DNA of 64,000 nucleotides from Septoria linicola (lineage: Eukaryota; Ascomycota; Dothideomycetes; Mycosphaerellales; Mycosphaerellaceae). Positions 1 to 10,375 of this stretch are shown in pieces. A model generated the notes under the pieces. That model saw nothing but the letters and a program-made list of their open reading frames with translations. It ran no database searches and was not told the DNA's origin. Location of the stretch: NCBI GenBank assembly GCA_024114885.1, contig CP099422.1, forward strand, positions 2,480,001 through 2,544,000. The letters run 5' to 3'. Made by a program: the position numbers and the translations under genes. Position 1 is the stretch's first letter. Each line of letters begins with the position of its first letter.

Positions 1-305
1 CAGAGCGCATGGATGTGGCTGAGATACCAAGGTCACAGAACAGGCCACCACAAAGAATGCGAGAATTAGGTATGGTCATAAGAGAACATCATTACAGTCC
101 TACTGAGCTACGCAGCACAAGACACAGTCCATGTCCGATTCCTCCACCAAAACGCCTCGATCGCCCACCCAGAGTCCTTTCCCAAAGTCGTTATAGCATC
201 AGCAATCTCCGTGCGCAAAGGAGCGTATGTAGATTGAGAGCGCTTCTCATCATCATTTGCTGTGCGGTAATAGTAGTGTCAGTCTGAGCGCAGGTGGTAG
301 CAAGC
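1..305. other. left-edge non-coding stretch
   Basis: No convincing coding signal on either strand. It lies just downstream of the minus-strand NBR1 stop and probably contains its 3' UTR. Confidence 0.5.
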
Positions 306-3300
306 CTAGCGAGAGGCCACAGTCTCGTGATCAGATGCGTCAAGAATGTCGTACTCCTCATCCGTCAAGAAGCCGTCATCCTCGCTGTCATCCTCATTGG
401 CACTGAGAACCTCGAGTTCATCGTCGAGCTCCACAAAGTCATCCTCGACGACAGTTGGTGAAGTGACTTCAGGCATCGTCATTCCAGTTGGGCTGGCAGA
501 CCGCTCGATCTCGCCGTTCTCGTTCTCAACGTAAGCAGCCTTGCCCTTAAGAGAACTGCTGGTCGCAGACTCATATGTGCTGCTGGAAGGGCTCTCCTTG
601 TGAAGCTTGGGGAAGACCATCTGGCTGCGCTCGAGCTCGTCTTGAACATTGGCGTGCTTGGTAACCTGCTCGACGATCTTCTTGACCTTCTCGCTCTCCT
701 CTTGTGCCTTCTTCTTAGCGGCTGCGACCTGCATCTTGGTGTGCTCGGCCTGCAGGCGTTCGCGCTCTTCGCGGGTCTTTTGGATGTTTGCCTTGATCTG
801 GGCAACACGCTGACGGAGAGCCTCCTTACCGACTTGGGCATTGCTGTGGTGAGTCCAGCTTGGGATCTCCTCGCGCTTCATGGCGTTCATGCTATGAGCC
901 TGGAGCTGCTCGCGTTGAGCGTTCAGCTGAGCTACCATCTGTTCGCGACGCTGCTTCTGCTGCTCGCGCATGGCGGCGAGGCGTGCTGAAAGGTTCATGT
1001 TGTCCATGCTGTTGTATGCAGGTGGCTGCTCCGAGGGAACGCATGGTTGAAACAATTGCGCAGGTGGCAACGGGAGCGAGGAACGTGGACCGCATGCGCG
1101 CACGGGCATGAAGGGAGCTGTCTGCATCACTGGTGCCATGACTGGGGCCATTGGTGCGACAGGAACCTCAATCTGCTCTGCCTTCTTGACCTCGATGTCG
1201 CACCATAGGCGGTTGCCGAATGGTGTGCCATCAGCAGCCTTGACACGCCAGTAGCTGATGCTCTTGCCCTCGCGCAAAGGTGCCTTCATCACAACCTTGA
1301 AAGCCACCTCTTCGCCAACGGCAACCTCGCGGCCGACGACGTTGCTCTCGGTGGCTTCGTTGATGGCTGCGACGGATGCTGGGTGGCTGTTATCCACGTT
1401 GAGCATGTTGTCGCCTCCGACGTAGCGCACGCTGCATCCCGCAGGCCAAGCGTATGGGCCCGGGTTCTTCATGGTCCACACTTGAGTGAAACGCGTCTCG
1501 GGCTCAACGACCATGCCGTCTGGAATGGTGTCCTTGACAAAGCGAGCATCGAGCAAAGTCGATGGGATGTCTGACTTTGGCTGAATGGCCTGTGGTGCTG
1601 GTGGTGCCTCGTACTTCTTGACTGGAATGAAGATGGGCGCGGTTTCTCTCTTGACCTCGGTCGGTTTTATCTCCGCGACTGTCTGCACTGGAGAAGGCGC
1701 AGTGACTGGGATGCTCACTGGGGCGGCACGACGGTCGCCCATGAAACGGACGTGACCACCTTGATCCTCGTTCTCGGTAGACACACTCACGTTACGGACG
1801 GGTGTCTTGAGCATGATGAGTGGATGAGTACGGTTGTGGTGGTTGCCAGGCAGAGCCTCGCAAGAAGCGCAGAAGTCGGTGTCGTGGCAGATGGTGCACT
1901 TGTAGCGAACACCACTGATGAAAGGCTGGTTGGCCTTCTTGCTGCACAGTGGGCCATCACAGTGAACTCCAAAGTGACGAACCATTGTCGCGCCCTGGTC
2001 AGCGATTGGAGTGTAGAGAGCGGCGAAGCGGTGGCGTGGGTGGCTTTGGCGTGCGGTCTTGACGCAGTTGTTGCAGTAGTCCCAGTCTGGGCAGCTCAAG
2101 CACTTGTGACGGATGCCGTAGATGGTCTTGTCGCAGCCATCGCAAATTGCATTGTGACGCACGTTGCGACCCGGCGCCAACTTCGTCTCGGCCGCTAGAG
2201 GAAGAATGGTCTCCTCAGTAGAAGCCTTGAAGCTGTGGGCTGGGTGGTGACCATGCTTGTCCGCGACGTGGCACGGGATGCAGAGGTCGTAGTCTTCGCA
2301 GTCGTTGCATGTGACGAACTCGTGCTCTGGCAGCACAACCACGCAGCTGTTGCAAGTACGCGTTGGCATGTGAACCTCCGGCTTGACGGACTTTGCCTCA
2401 TCCTCGGATGCACCTGGCATCTCGATCTTCTCTGCAAAGCAGGGCACTGGCACTACAGGAGCCTTCTCGCTAGAGATGCGGGTAGTCGTGCTATGAACGT
2501 ACTCGCCGTCCTTTGAGAAGCGCTTGATCAACCAATGGCTCTCACCTGGGCAGACCTTGCCGTCGTCCACACACTTCTCGCACAAGTCGTAGTCGCCATC
2601 GTGGCAGATGCTGCAGTGATAGTGAATATCGTAGGTGGCCGCGCCGCAGGCGTTGCAGTAGACCGAGTAGTCCTTAGAGCAGTGCTTAGGAGGCTCAGCG
2701 GTCTCGCGTGGACGGAACACCAGCTTTTGGGGCACGATTGGCGCCGCAAGTCGGTTGGAGAATGCCGACTGGTCGACAAAGGGCTGTGGTACTGGGGCCT
2801 CATCATTGATCAGAGTCTGCTGGCTGTTGCGAGCATCGCGGAACTGGAAGATGCCGCTTCCGATCGAGCGTTGGTCGAACGAGACAGACTCGCGTGGCAG
2901 AGGTGCCTGGTACAAGGGGGACTGGTGGTAGTCCGGCACCTGGGATGGACGAGCCAGTTGTACTGGGCTACGCACGATAATCGGCTCCATTTGCTTTGGT
3001 GCCGCCTTGGCCTCGACAGTCTCCTTCTCTTGAGGCGCCACGACTGGGGCCACAGTCGCCTTCAGTCGCAGCTTACCCTTAGCCTTGGCGGCACGGATGA
3101 GAGTCTTGAAGACTTGAGGATTGGACTGATCGAGTGTGATGTAGTCGCCAGCTGAGTCGGAGAAGCGCTCGAGCACGACGACCTGCTCGGGCTTGATGTC
3201 GAGTACTTGACGGAGCTGTAGAACTAATGTCAGCGCGCGCTCCTCTTGTTGTACATGACCAGTTTGCTTCGTCGAGTGCTTCCGGCTGAGAGGCCGCCCT

Positions 3301-3466
3301 TGTCGTACAAAGTGGAGGTGGTCTGGACACATACCTTATCAGGCAGCACTGCGGCGCCGAGATCACGCAGCGGCAGCTTCAGCTTCTTGAGCTGCTCATT
3401 GACGCTGATTTTGATAGTGATGAGCGTGTCCTGCGACACGGCGCTGCTGTTGTGCTTCGAAGCCAT
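306..3466 (-). CDS. NBR1: NBR1-type selective autophagy cargo receptor
   Basis: Links cargo to Atg8 in selective autophagy. Two exons: 3466-3335 (44 codons, start MASKHNSS) and 3215-306, joined across a 119-base GTATGT/ACAG intron, giving 1013 residues. An N-terminal PB1-like region spans about residues 10-100. Four ZZ zinc fingers follow at about 225-280, 330-374, 397-443 and 458-513, each with paired CxxC motifs. The FW (four-tryptophan, NBR1-like) domain lies at about 600-725, with the four Trp visible in QVW, YAW, SYW and RLW. A coiled coil follows. The acidic tail holds two LIR-type motifs, DDFVEL (Phe about 971) and EEYDIL (Tyr about 999). No C-terminal UBA is recognisable; several fungal NBR1 proteins also lack one. 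The family call rests on the PB1-4xZZ-FW order and is firm; cargo is unknown. Confidence 0.93.
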
Positions 3467-4462
3467 GTCGGTGGTGATGTGTGTGTGTGTCGCGAGTTCG
3501 AGGTGTGGGAGGCTGCGGATGTCGAGCTCTCGAGAAGGCGGTGGAATGACGTCTGCTGTCGTCGCCGACCGAGCGGCTGTTCGTGGGCAGTGATGACTGA
3601 CAGCAGGAGTCGCGGTCAGGTGCAACAGAGCGAGGACCTGCTTCGCTCGAGGTGGGAGGAAGAAGTGGTGTCAAGGTGGTGGTGTTGTGGAAGAAGAAAG
3701 CGAAGGGTTGTGAGTGAGGAGAGAGAGTTGCAAGGCAGCCGAAGCTGATGCTGGGGCTAGCCTAAGTTAGCCGGGGGCTTTAGATCACGAGTGTCGCAGC
3801 TTGATCGGTACCACAAGCTTCTGTTGACTGGTAAGCAGACTCGAAGGAGCGAGAAGGAGGCAAATAGTTTGTAGACGATTGCAATGTGTCTTGGAGTCAC
3901 CGCACCCACATTAGGGGTGCTTAGAACGCTGGAGCGATTGATCTCCAAGGTGTTCGCGCGGACTAGATGAGGCGCGTTGCCCACGATAAGGCGTAATCAG
4001 ACTAGCGCCGACCTCCGCAAAGAACGAGTAGCTGAAGTGAAGGGCGATGAAATGCACGAGTGAACGAATCTTTGCGTTCTCCCGACTATAGTAATATTAA
4101 CACTACTACAAGCCTTCTGCTAAACGCTCTTCATACCAACACCTTGCACAGGCACGCGCGGTGTGTCCGCGCGAGCATCCGTACAGCACTCCAAGATCGA
4201 CAGCGTGTATAAGGAAATGTACCACTGAAAGTGTGGCTGCGTCCTCGATATCAGGTCCTCCTTTTCTGATCACGCCCATACGCCGTTGCTCAAACCACTG
4301 AACGCCATGCTTGCTAGTTGCCCAACAACGCCATAACGGCGACACCACCAAAAGCACAAATTTAGATAGCAAAACATGAATCAAACAAAGTAAAAACAGT
4401 TCATCGTCGAGGGCTTGCATTCATGATAAAAGAACAGTCTGTGCCGTGCAAATTAATGTCTC
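3467..4462. other. intergenic, NBR1 upstream region
   Basis: About 1 kb between two minus-strand genes. Holds the NBR1 promoter and the 3' flank of the Barentsz-like gene. No ORF here has domain content or splice support. Confidence 0.5.
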
Positions 4463-6634
4463 CTATTGCTGAGCTTGCGGCGGGTAGAAGTTGGGCATAT
4501 GCATCTGGGGGCCGTAGTAGTACGTCGACTCAGGCGCCGGCGTTGGAGGAGGAAGTCCAGGCATCGCATAGGAGGGTACGAAGCTCTCTGCGGGCTGGTA
4601 GGCTTCGCCTTGGGCTTGGCTGGGTGCCTCAGATGCTGGCAAGTAGAAGACCATACCGTTGCTCTCGTGCGCCACCATACCCGATGGAGCTGCTTGCGGG
4701 TCGTCTACCGGCGGCTGTGTTGATGGTTGCTGCGGAGTCGACTGCTGAGGCGGAAGTGGTGGAGCAGATGGTGGCGACATGGCATAAGTTTGCTGCGGTA
4801 GCGGCATATACATTGGCATGGAATTGTAGCCGTTCGAACCAGGTGGATAGTAATAGCCTTGAGGTTGAGGCGGATATTGCGTATAATATGGTCCAGGAGC
4901 GTAGGGCATCATAGGCTGGAAAGCAGGGGCATGCATAGCCTGTTCTGGGATGCCCGCAAGCGGCGTGCCAGACTGTTGTTGAGGATGCGAGAAATGTTGT
5001 CGCGGCGAGAAGTAGGGTGGAGGCAAAGTCTGCTGCTCGTGAAGGTGTGCAGGCAGTTGGTTGGCAAAAGGCTGCTGCTCTGAAGGGCCATTAGCTTGAG
5101 ACAGCATTGCTGGCGACTCAATTCCAGTGACGGAAATGGCCTTCTGCGGTCTCGGCTGATGCACCGTAGTCGTGGGAGTGCCCTGAAATTGAGGCTGAGC
5201 AGGGGGAGGGAACGTGTGCATGTGCATCCCGGTGGGTGTATGATGGCCAGAAAGTGGTCCCATGGGCGTGCTGGATGCCGAGAAGTGCGACTGTGAGCCA
5301 TGTGGAAGCCTCACAACTGGCCGGTTCGGCGGCATGCCCATGTACGAGCCAACCGGAGAGAAGGCATTCTCGCGAGCGACGCTGGCGAAGGAGGATCGGC
5401 GGCTGGCAGCAATACTTCCTGCGTACATGCTTCCACCGTACATGCTAGTCCTTCTGCTCGAGTAGCCCTCTCCACCAATGCTTCTCTGGTATCTGTCATT
5501 GCCATAGCCACGCTGATTTGGCCTCATCTGCCTTGGAATAAAGATGAATGACCGATCCGAGGAGGGGAAGATATAACGCTGCACATGCTCTGGGATCGAT
5601 ATGCGGACAGGTTTATCACGCCGGAGCGGCGGGCGATGTTCAGGCAGCCGGGTGTATTGCTTCCAGGGCACTTCGGAGAAAGTGATAGGTGCTGTCATGC
5701 CAGGAAGCAGCACGCGAATCTGGACTTTGCCAACCAAAGTCGTGCTTGAGAACGACAATTTGGCATGCGGCCCGTTGTGGTTGTTCTGATTCGCGCCAGA
5801 CCGTGGAAAGAGCCGTGCGGACTCTATCTGATCTCGAAAAGGCTGAGACTGCTTGGCTGCACTCGGCTCCTCGTTGATTGTGTCGTGCAGATCGTGCTTC
5901 CAATGACCTTCTGCCACTTTCTCCTGTTGAATCATAGGATTGGCTGATGTGAATGGCGTGCCCATGTTGCTTCCACCTCTTCCACGACCTCTGCCAGCCC
6001 AAGCCCCTCTGATCGGAAGACTCCCTTGACCGTGATTTGCCCTCGTGTCGTGCATGAAAAAGTTTCCACGATTGGGAATGAATGCTGGATCGCCATCACG
6101 CTTCCTTCTGTATTCCTCGTGGTCTTTCCTTTGACGATTGGCCGGTGAGTCCGTCTTCCTATCCGTGGTAACTATGACGGGCGCTGAAACTGCGCTCGCT
6201 GTGTATACAGATCCACCGCGACCACCGCCCGCTGACTCAAAGTCGACGACCTTTTGAACCGCTTGGTCATCGACCTGGAGCCCGTTCAGCATTGCTTCAG
6301 TGTCTGGCGCGGGCCGGAAGGCTGGCTGCGACTGAAGCTGTGTAGAGACCACAGCCGGTGCGGAATCTTTGCCCTGCTTCTTCGCAGGCCTTTTCCTTGA
6401 CTTCTTCTTCGTGGCTGCCTTGCTGATCTCGCTTTGCGCCGGATCAGGTCCTCCATCCATCGCGCTAGACTGGGCCATGCTGCTCGAATCTGCCTCGTCA
6501 TCTTCCAGATCACTTAGCACAGAACCTTCGCTCTGCGAGTCTTCCACCATGACCGGCCCCTCATCATCTTCGCCTTCCTCGTCTCCTCGCCTTCGTCGAC
6601 TCACGAGCGACTTTAGGGAGCGCCTGGCAGCCAT
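4463..6634 (-). CDS. Barentsz/CASC3-like eIF4A3-binding protein
   Basis: Single exon, about 723 residues. I place the start at the ATG at 6634 (MAARRSLK), because the longer open frame upstream begins only at a GTG. The N-terminus is basic then acidic (VSRRRRGDEEGEDDE), as in fungal Btz proteins. A lysine-rich block is followed at about residues 170-260 by the Btz (CASC3/Barentsz eIF4AIII-binding) signature: DPAFIPNRGNFFMHD, an RGRGRGG box and WKHDLHD. The rest is low-complexity and rich in Pro, Gln and Tyr. In animals this domain clamps eIF4A3 in the exon junction complex and works in mRNA localisation and decay; an equivalent role here is inferred. The Btz motif is clear; the low-complexity half gives no functional information. 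Confidence 0.8.
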   Translation of the reverse strand: MAARRSLKSLVSRRRRGDEEGEDDEGPVMVEDSQSEGSVLSDLEDDEADSSSMAQSSAMDGGPDPAQSEISKAATKKKSRKRPAKKQGKDSAPAVVSTQLQSQPAFRPAPDTEAMLNGLQVDDQAVQKVVDFESAGGGRGGSVYTASAVSAPVIVTTDRKTDSPANRQRKDHEEYRRKRDGDPAFIPNRGNFFMHDTRANHGQGSLPIRGAWAGRGRGRGGSNMGTPFTSANPMIQQEKVAEGHWKHDLHDTINEEPSAAKQSQPFRDQIESARLFPRSGANQNNHNGPHAKLSFSSTTLVGKVQIRVLLPGMTAPITFSEVPWKQYTRLPEHRPPLRRDKPVRISIPEHVQRYIFPSSDRSFIFIPRQMRPNQRGYGNDRYQRSIGGEGYSSRRTSMYGGSMYAGSIAASRRSSFASVARENAFSPVGSYMGMPPNRPVVRLPHGSQSHFSASSTPMGPLSGHHTPTGMHMHTFPPPAQPQFQGTPTTTVHQPRPQKAISVTGIESPAMLSQANGPSEQQPFANQLPAHLHEQQTLPPPYFSPRQHFSHPQQQSGTPLAGIPEQAMHAPAFQPMMPYAPGPYYTQYPPQPQGYYYPPGSNGYNSMPMYMPLPQQTYAMSPPSAPPLPPQQSTPQQPSTQPPVDDPQAAPSGMVAHESNGMVFYLPASEAPSQAQGEAYQPAESFVPSYAMPGLPPPTPAPESTYYYGPQMHMPNFYPPQAQQ

Positions 6635-7176
6635 GATGACTACGGAGTGGGTCGAGAATGTCCTAAAGGTCACTCAGACTGCGTATCGCACGCAAAGCAC
6701 TGCGCCAGAGTCGAGACGGTCCTGGTGAGTGGCAAGCACAGCAGGCCGTGGAGAATTGTTGTTCAGGACGAATTCGGAACGCGCGCAGTCAGAGGAAACC
6801 ACGACCAGCTCATCTCATCAATATGCGCTGCTGCCGACCACCGCGCTAGAATGTGAGGTAGAGATATAGATGAAGGTTCCGTTACGGAGACGATGAGCAG
6901 GCAGACGGGAAAGCCAGATCAAGGGCAAAGTCAAGATGCCCTCCACAGGTTTGGCTTGTGCCAAGCTTGAGCGGAGCCGTCTCCTTGCGATCAGCGCGCC
7001 CTCTGTATGTAAGCAGACGTGGCTTGGACATCATAGCTATAGCTCTACTTTGTACTTAGTATCATATCACTACATGCAGATTATCAGTTCTCCTTGAATT
7101 CGGTAGACAAATGAGCCAAACATTGTGTCATTGCATGGTCAGTGACTGCATAGCCAAGCTACACTTCTGTCTGCTA
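6635..7176. other. intergenic between two minus-strand genes
   Basis: Promoter side of the Btz-like gene and 3' flank of SLY1. No gene seen. Confidence 0.5.
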
Positions 7177-9440
7177 TCAAGAGCTTTCCTGGCCCAGCTT
7201 GCTGAGTTCCTGCAAGAAGCTCGTAGCGTTGACCAATTCTGTGCTGCCATAAACGACCTTCTTTCTGTTCATCGCGCTGCTCGTGCTTGCAGAGCGCTTG
7301 GCCCAGTCTTGTAAGTTGCCATACTCGTCCATACTGCCTCCACCCACGGTAAACACGATAGCTTCGCTAAAGCCTTGCCTCATTCTGCTGAATGCAGGGT
7401 CCATGCCACGCTTCTCCTGTGCGCCAGAGCGTACTTCTTTGGCGCTTGACGGCATTGTGCCACGAGCATGTGCCGACCGAGGATCGAAATACATGAATGA
7501 TTCCGTCTTCTGCAGTGCACTAGTGGATGCGTTCTGTGGATCCATGAGAGACTCCGTGATCTTGGTCAGTGTAAGGTCCTTATTCGCCGGAAGAAAGTTT
7601 TTGACTCCAGAAATGAGATTATCGAAATTGGCACCAAGTCCTGCATCCTTGAACCTGTCTGTCAGGCGCGACGAGATTGAGCTGAACCCGCGGAAGAGGT
7701 CGGCGGATGCAGACGTCTGCTGTGGCTGTTGTGTGGGTGCTGAGGAGATCATTGTCATCCGCGTGATTTCGCGCACGCGTCGGATATATGTCAAAGGTAG
7801 AATATCGACACCTGTCCTTTTCAATGCTTCCTCAAATTGCTCCATATCTGCTCTGGAGAGCTCGGCTTCCGTGCTGAGGAACCAGATAATGAACAGGCGG
7901 AGCTTATCTAGAGGCTCATTGCCCTTGTCAGCACCGTTAAGCGTCTCCAGCATTTGTACTTTAGTCTGTTTCTTGATGTCTTCTTCCAGTTGGTAAAAGT
8001 TGTCGAGTTGTCTGTCTTTGATGCCCTTGAGCAACGCAGTAGCGATGTTCATGTGCATGTCCAGTAGGCTCTTGCGCTCTCTAAGCTCCGGCAAGAGAGT
8101 GATGGCAGCCTTGAGATGCTGTGCCGATGCACTAGTATCATTCTGTAGATCCTCGATCGAGCTGGCACCGGCCTTTTTCGTGATATCCGTGGAGTCCTCC
8201 TTGTACCTCGTAAGCTCAGCATCGATGTCTTCGGCTACCTGAGGAAACGGTGCCCCGGAGTTCTTGTTCCAGAAAAAGTCGTTTGAGGCCAGATCGTAGG
8301 ACTTCTTGACGTTGCCTTTTGCGGCGTTTCCTTCCTCCGCTGGCACTTCGACAGTAATGCGATTGAGATGCATACTAAGCACGTCATGAATCAACGACTG
8401 ATACGTCCACGAATGCGAAAGCATAGGCACGAGGTCGACATTACGATCAACAATGATCAGTATCGGCCTGGAAGACGTCGCTCCTGTAGCGGCAGCTTTT
8501 GCTGAAAAGAGGTTGTCTTTGCTGTTCAAAATATGATCTCTGAGCTTTCGGTCCAGCTTTGCGGCGATCATCTCTGCGGCACCAGCTTTGGGACACCTGA
8601 TGATGGGTATGGTACCTGTGGAAATCAGCATCAGTGTGCCACGGTGACCAAATCTTACTCACCCATTGTTACAACGACGCTGAACAAGCCACTGACTATT
8701 CGGTCCACATTAGTGTCGATGTCCTCGTCGCTGGTCTGAGCACTGTTCATTGTCCAGTATGTCTCATTTCCCATGCCTAGGCTGAACAGATTGGGCTCGC
8801 TAACGATGAAATTGAGGTACTGATCATAGACCTGACTGATGCTCTCCGAAGTTCCAGCTTCTGCGGTTTGAGTGGCGAAATCTTCGAGGAGTGGCCGGGG
8901 AATCGATGAAAGGAAGTTGATGTATGCCGGCGAGTAGAGCCCCTTCTGCAAATCTTGTGTGATGTGCTGAAGGTTCTCTGCTGTGGGTTGGACAAGGTAC
9001 AGGACTGGAACATCTGGTATAGGGTGCCGCCGGGCGTTTATAGGTCTGACACGTTGCTGTCAGCGATGGCTGCTCGAGTCTCAGCACTCGCTGCGACCAA
9101 CAAGGTACTGCATGGCCAACGTACAGGTGTATTGTGACTCCCCAGCTCCGCAGGTCGCTCACCCGCAGCACACTACTAATCACATCTCTTCCTAGCGTAT
9201 CGAAGACTAGCACCTTCCATATGGGCTCTCCCTCTGCGTTCAAGATGGGTGTGGATTTGGGCACCAGCCCGTTGGAGGTCGTGCTTTCGAGTGTCGAGTC
9301 GGAAGTATCGGTGGCATGGTTGAGGTTCAGAATGCGCTCAATGGATGCTGCACATAGTCAGTCGGTGCTCTCGTGTTATCCTTTCACAAATAATTGTACG
9401 GACCTACTTGGCGATCGCGAAGCGACTGGTACGAAGACAT
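7177..9440 (-). CDS. SLY1: SLY1, Sec1/Munc18-family protein of ER-Golgi transport
   Basis: SM protein that binds the Sed5/syntaxin-5 N-peptide and promotes SNARE assembly in ER-Golgi and intra-Golgi fusion. Four exons: 9440-9404, 9347-9125, 9045-8663 and 8615-7177; introns of 56, 79 and 47 bases; 693 residues, normal for the family. The start MSSYQSLRDRQV runs across intron 1 into IERILNLNHA. The second junction restores HLPINARRHPIPDVPVLYLV and the third MGTIPIIRCP, all highly typical of Sly1. PILIIVDRNVDLVPMLSHSW is the conserved Sec1-family segment. Phases agree at every junction. The promoter is shared head-to-head with the PNUTS-like gene at 10376. Confidence 0.95.
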
Positions 9441-10375
9441 TGTTGGCAAAGTGGCTGTCGGCCAGCCTCGTCTACCTGCAGCGCATGAGCGGAATGCGAC
9501 TGTTCGTCTCTTTAATTCGGATCGTTGCCTGGAGGAAAAGTGACAGCTGTTGTTGAACCGAGCGCATTCAATGAGGTGGCTTCATCAATAACTTCCAAGG
9601 TTCCAAAGGACCCCGTGAATGTGGACAAAGCGTCCGAGCGCCGAAAGTCATGGCCGTCCCGCCGTCGCCATTTCTTTGACCTTGCTGCACTCTTGTCTCT
9701 CTTCTCTCTCCACGACATCCACTTCTCTCACCGTCAACACCAACATCCACACAGCACGCAGCACTTGTCTGCTTCTCTAGACAACTTCCCCACCATTTGA
9801 TGAGTACGTGATGAGCAATTGACAAGGCATTAAACGGCGTTTTCTCGTGGTTTGCGTATCGGGGTGGCAGAGCGTGTCTGCTTCTTGGGCAAATTGCGAC
9901 CGCGCGCGTGCAGCTTCACTTCAGCGGTGAATCTGACTGCAGTTTGAGCATTCTGGGTACTCACACGCGCGTCTGCCTCTCTTACACACACTCTGCAAGC
10001 AGCGTATTCTAAGCATCTGCACATTATCTTGTGGCCGACGCCGACATCTTAAGTCGTGTCGTGCATCATCCTCACCACTTTGCGTGGAAGCGACTGGCCT
10101 GTTCCAGGGGTCGTCCGCGGCTGAATCTGTATCCTGTCAACCAGCAGCTCGGCCAGCAGACATATCGCCACACACGCAGGCAGACACAGGGCCGCTTCAA
10201 CTGCGCGCACGCTGCGAGTCATATATACTTGCTTCGCAGTGTGCTCCGCGAGACATCACCATCTCGGCCATAGTCACCGCCATCCCGCAGAACCACGGAT
10301 TTTGCAAGTGCCTTTGAGCCCGATACGGACGGCTCCACTTTTACCACTTGGTCTGTGCTTCAATCACACAGAAAC
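9441..10375. other. divergent promoter region, SLY1 / PNUTS-like gene
   Basis: 935 bases between two divergent starts. It has long CT-rich runs, as is common in fungal promoters and 5' UTRs. No credible ORF. Confidence 0.55.
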
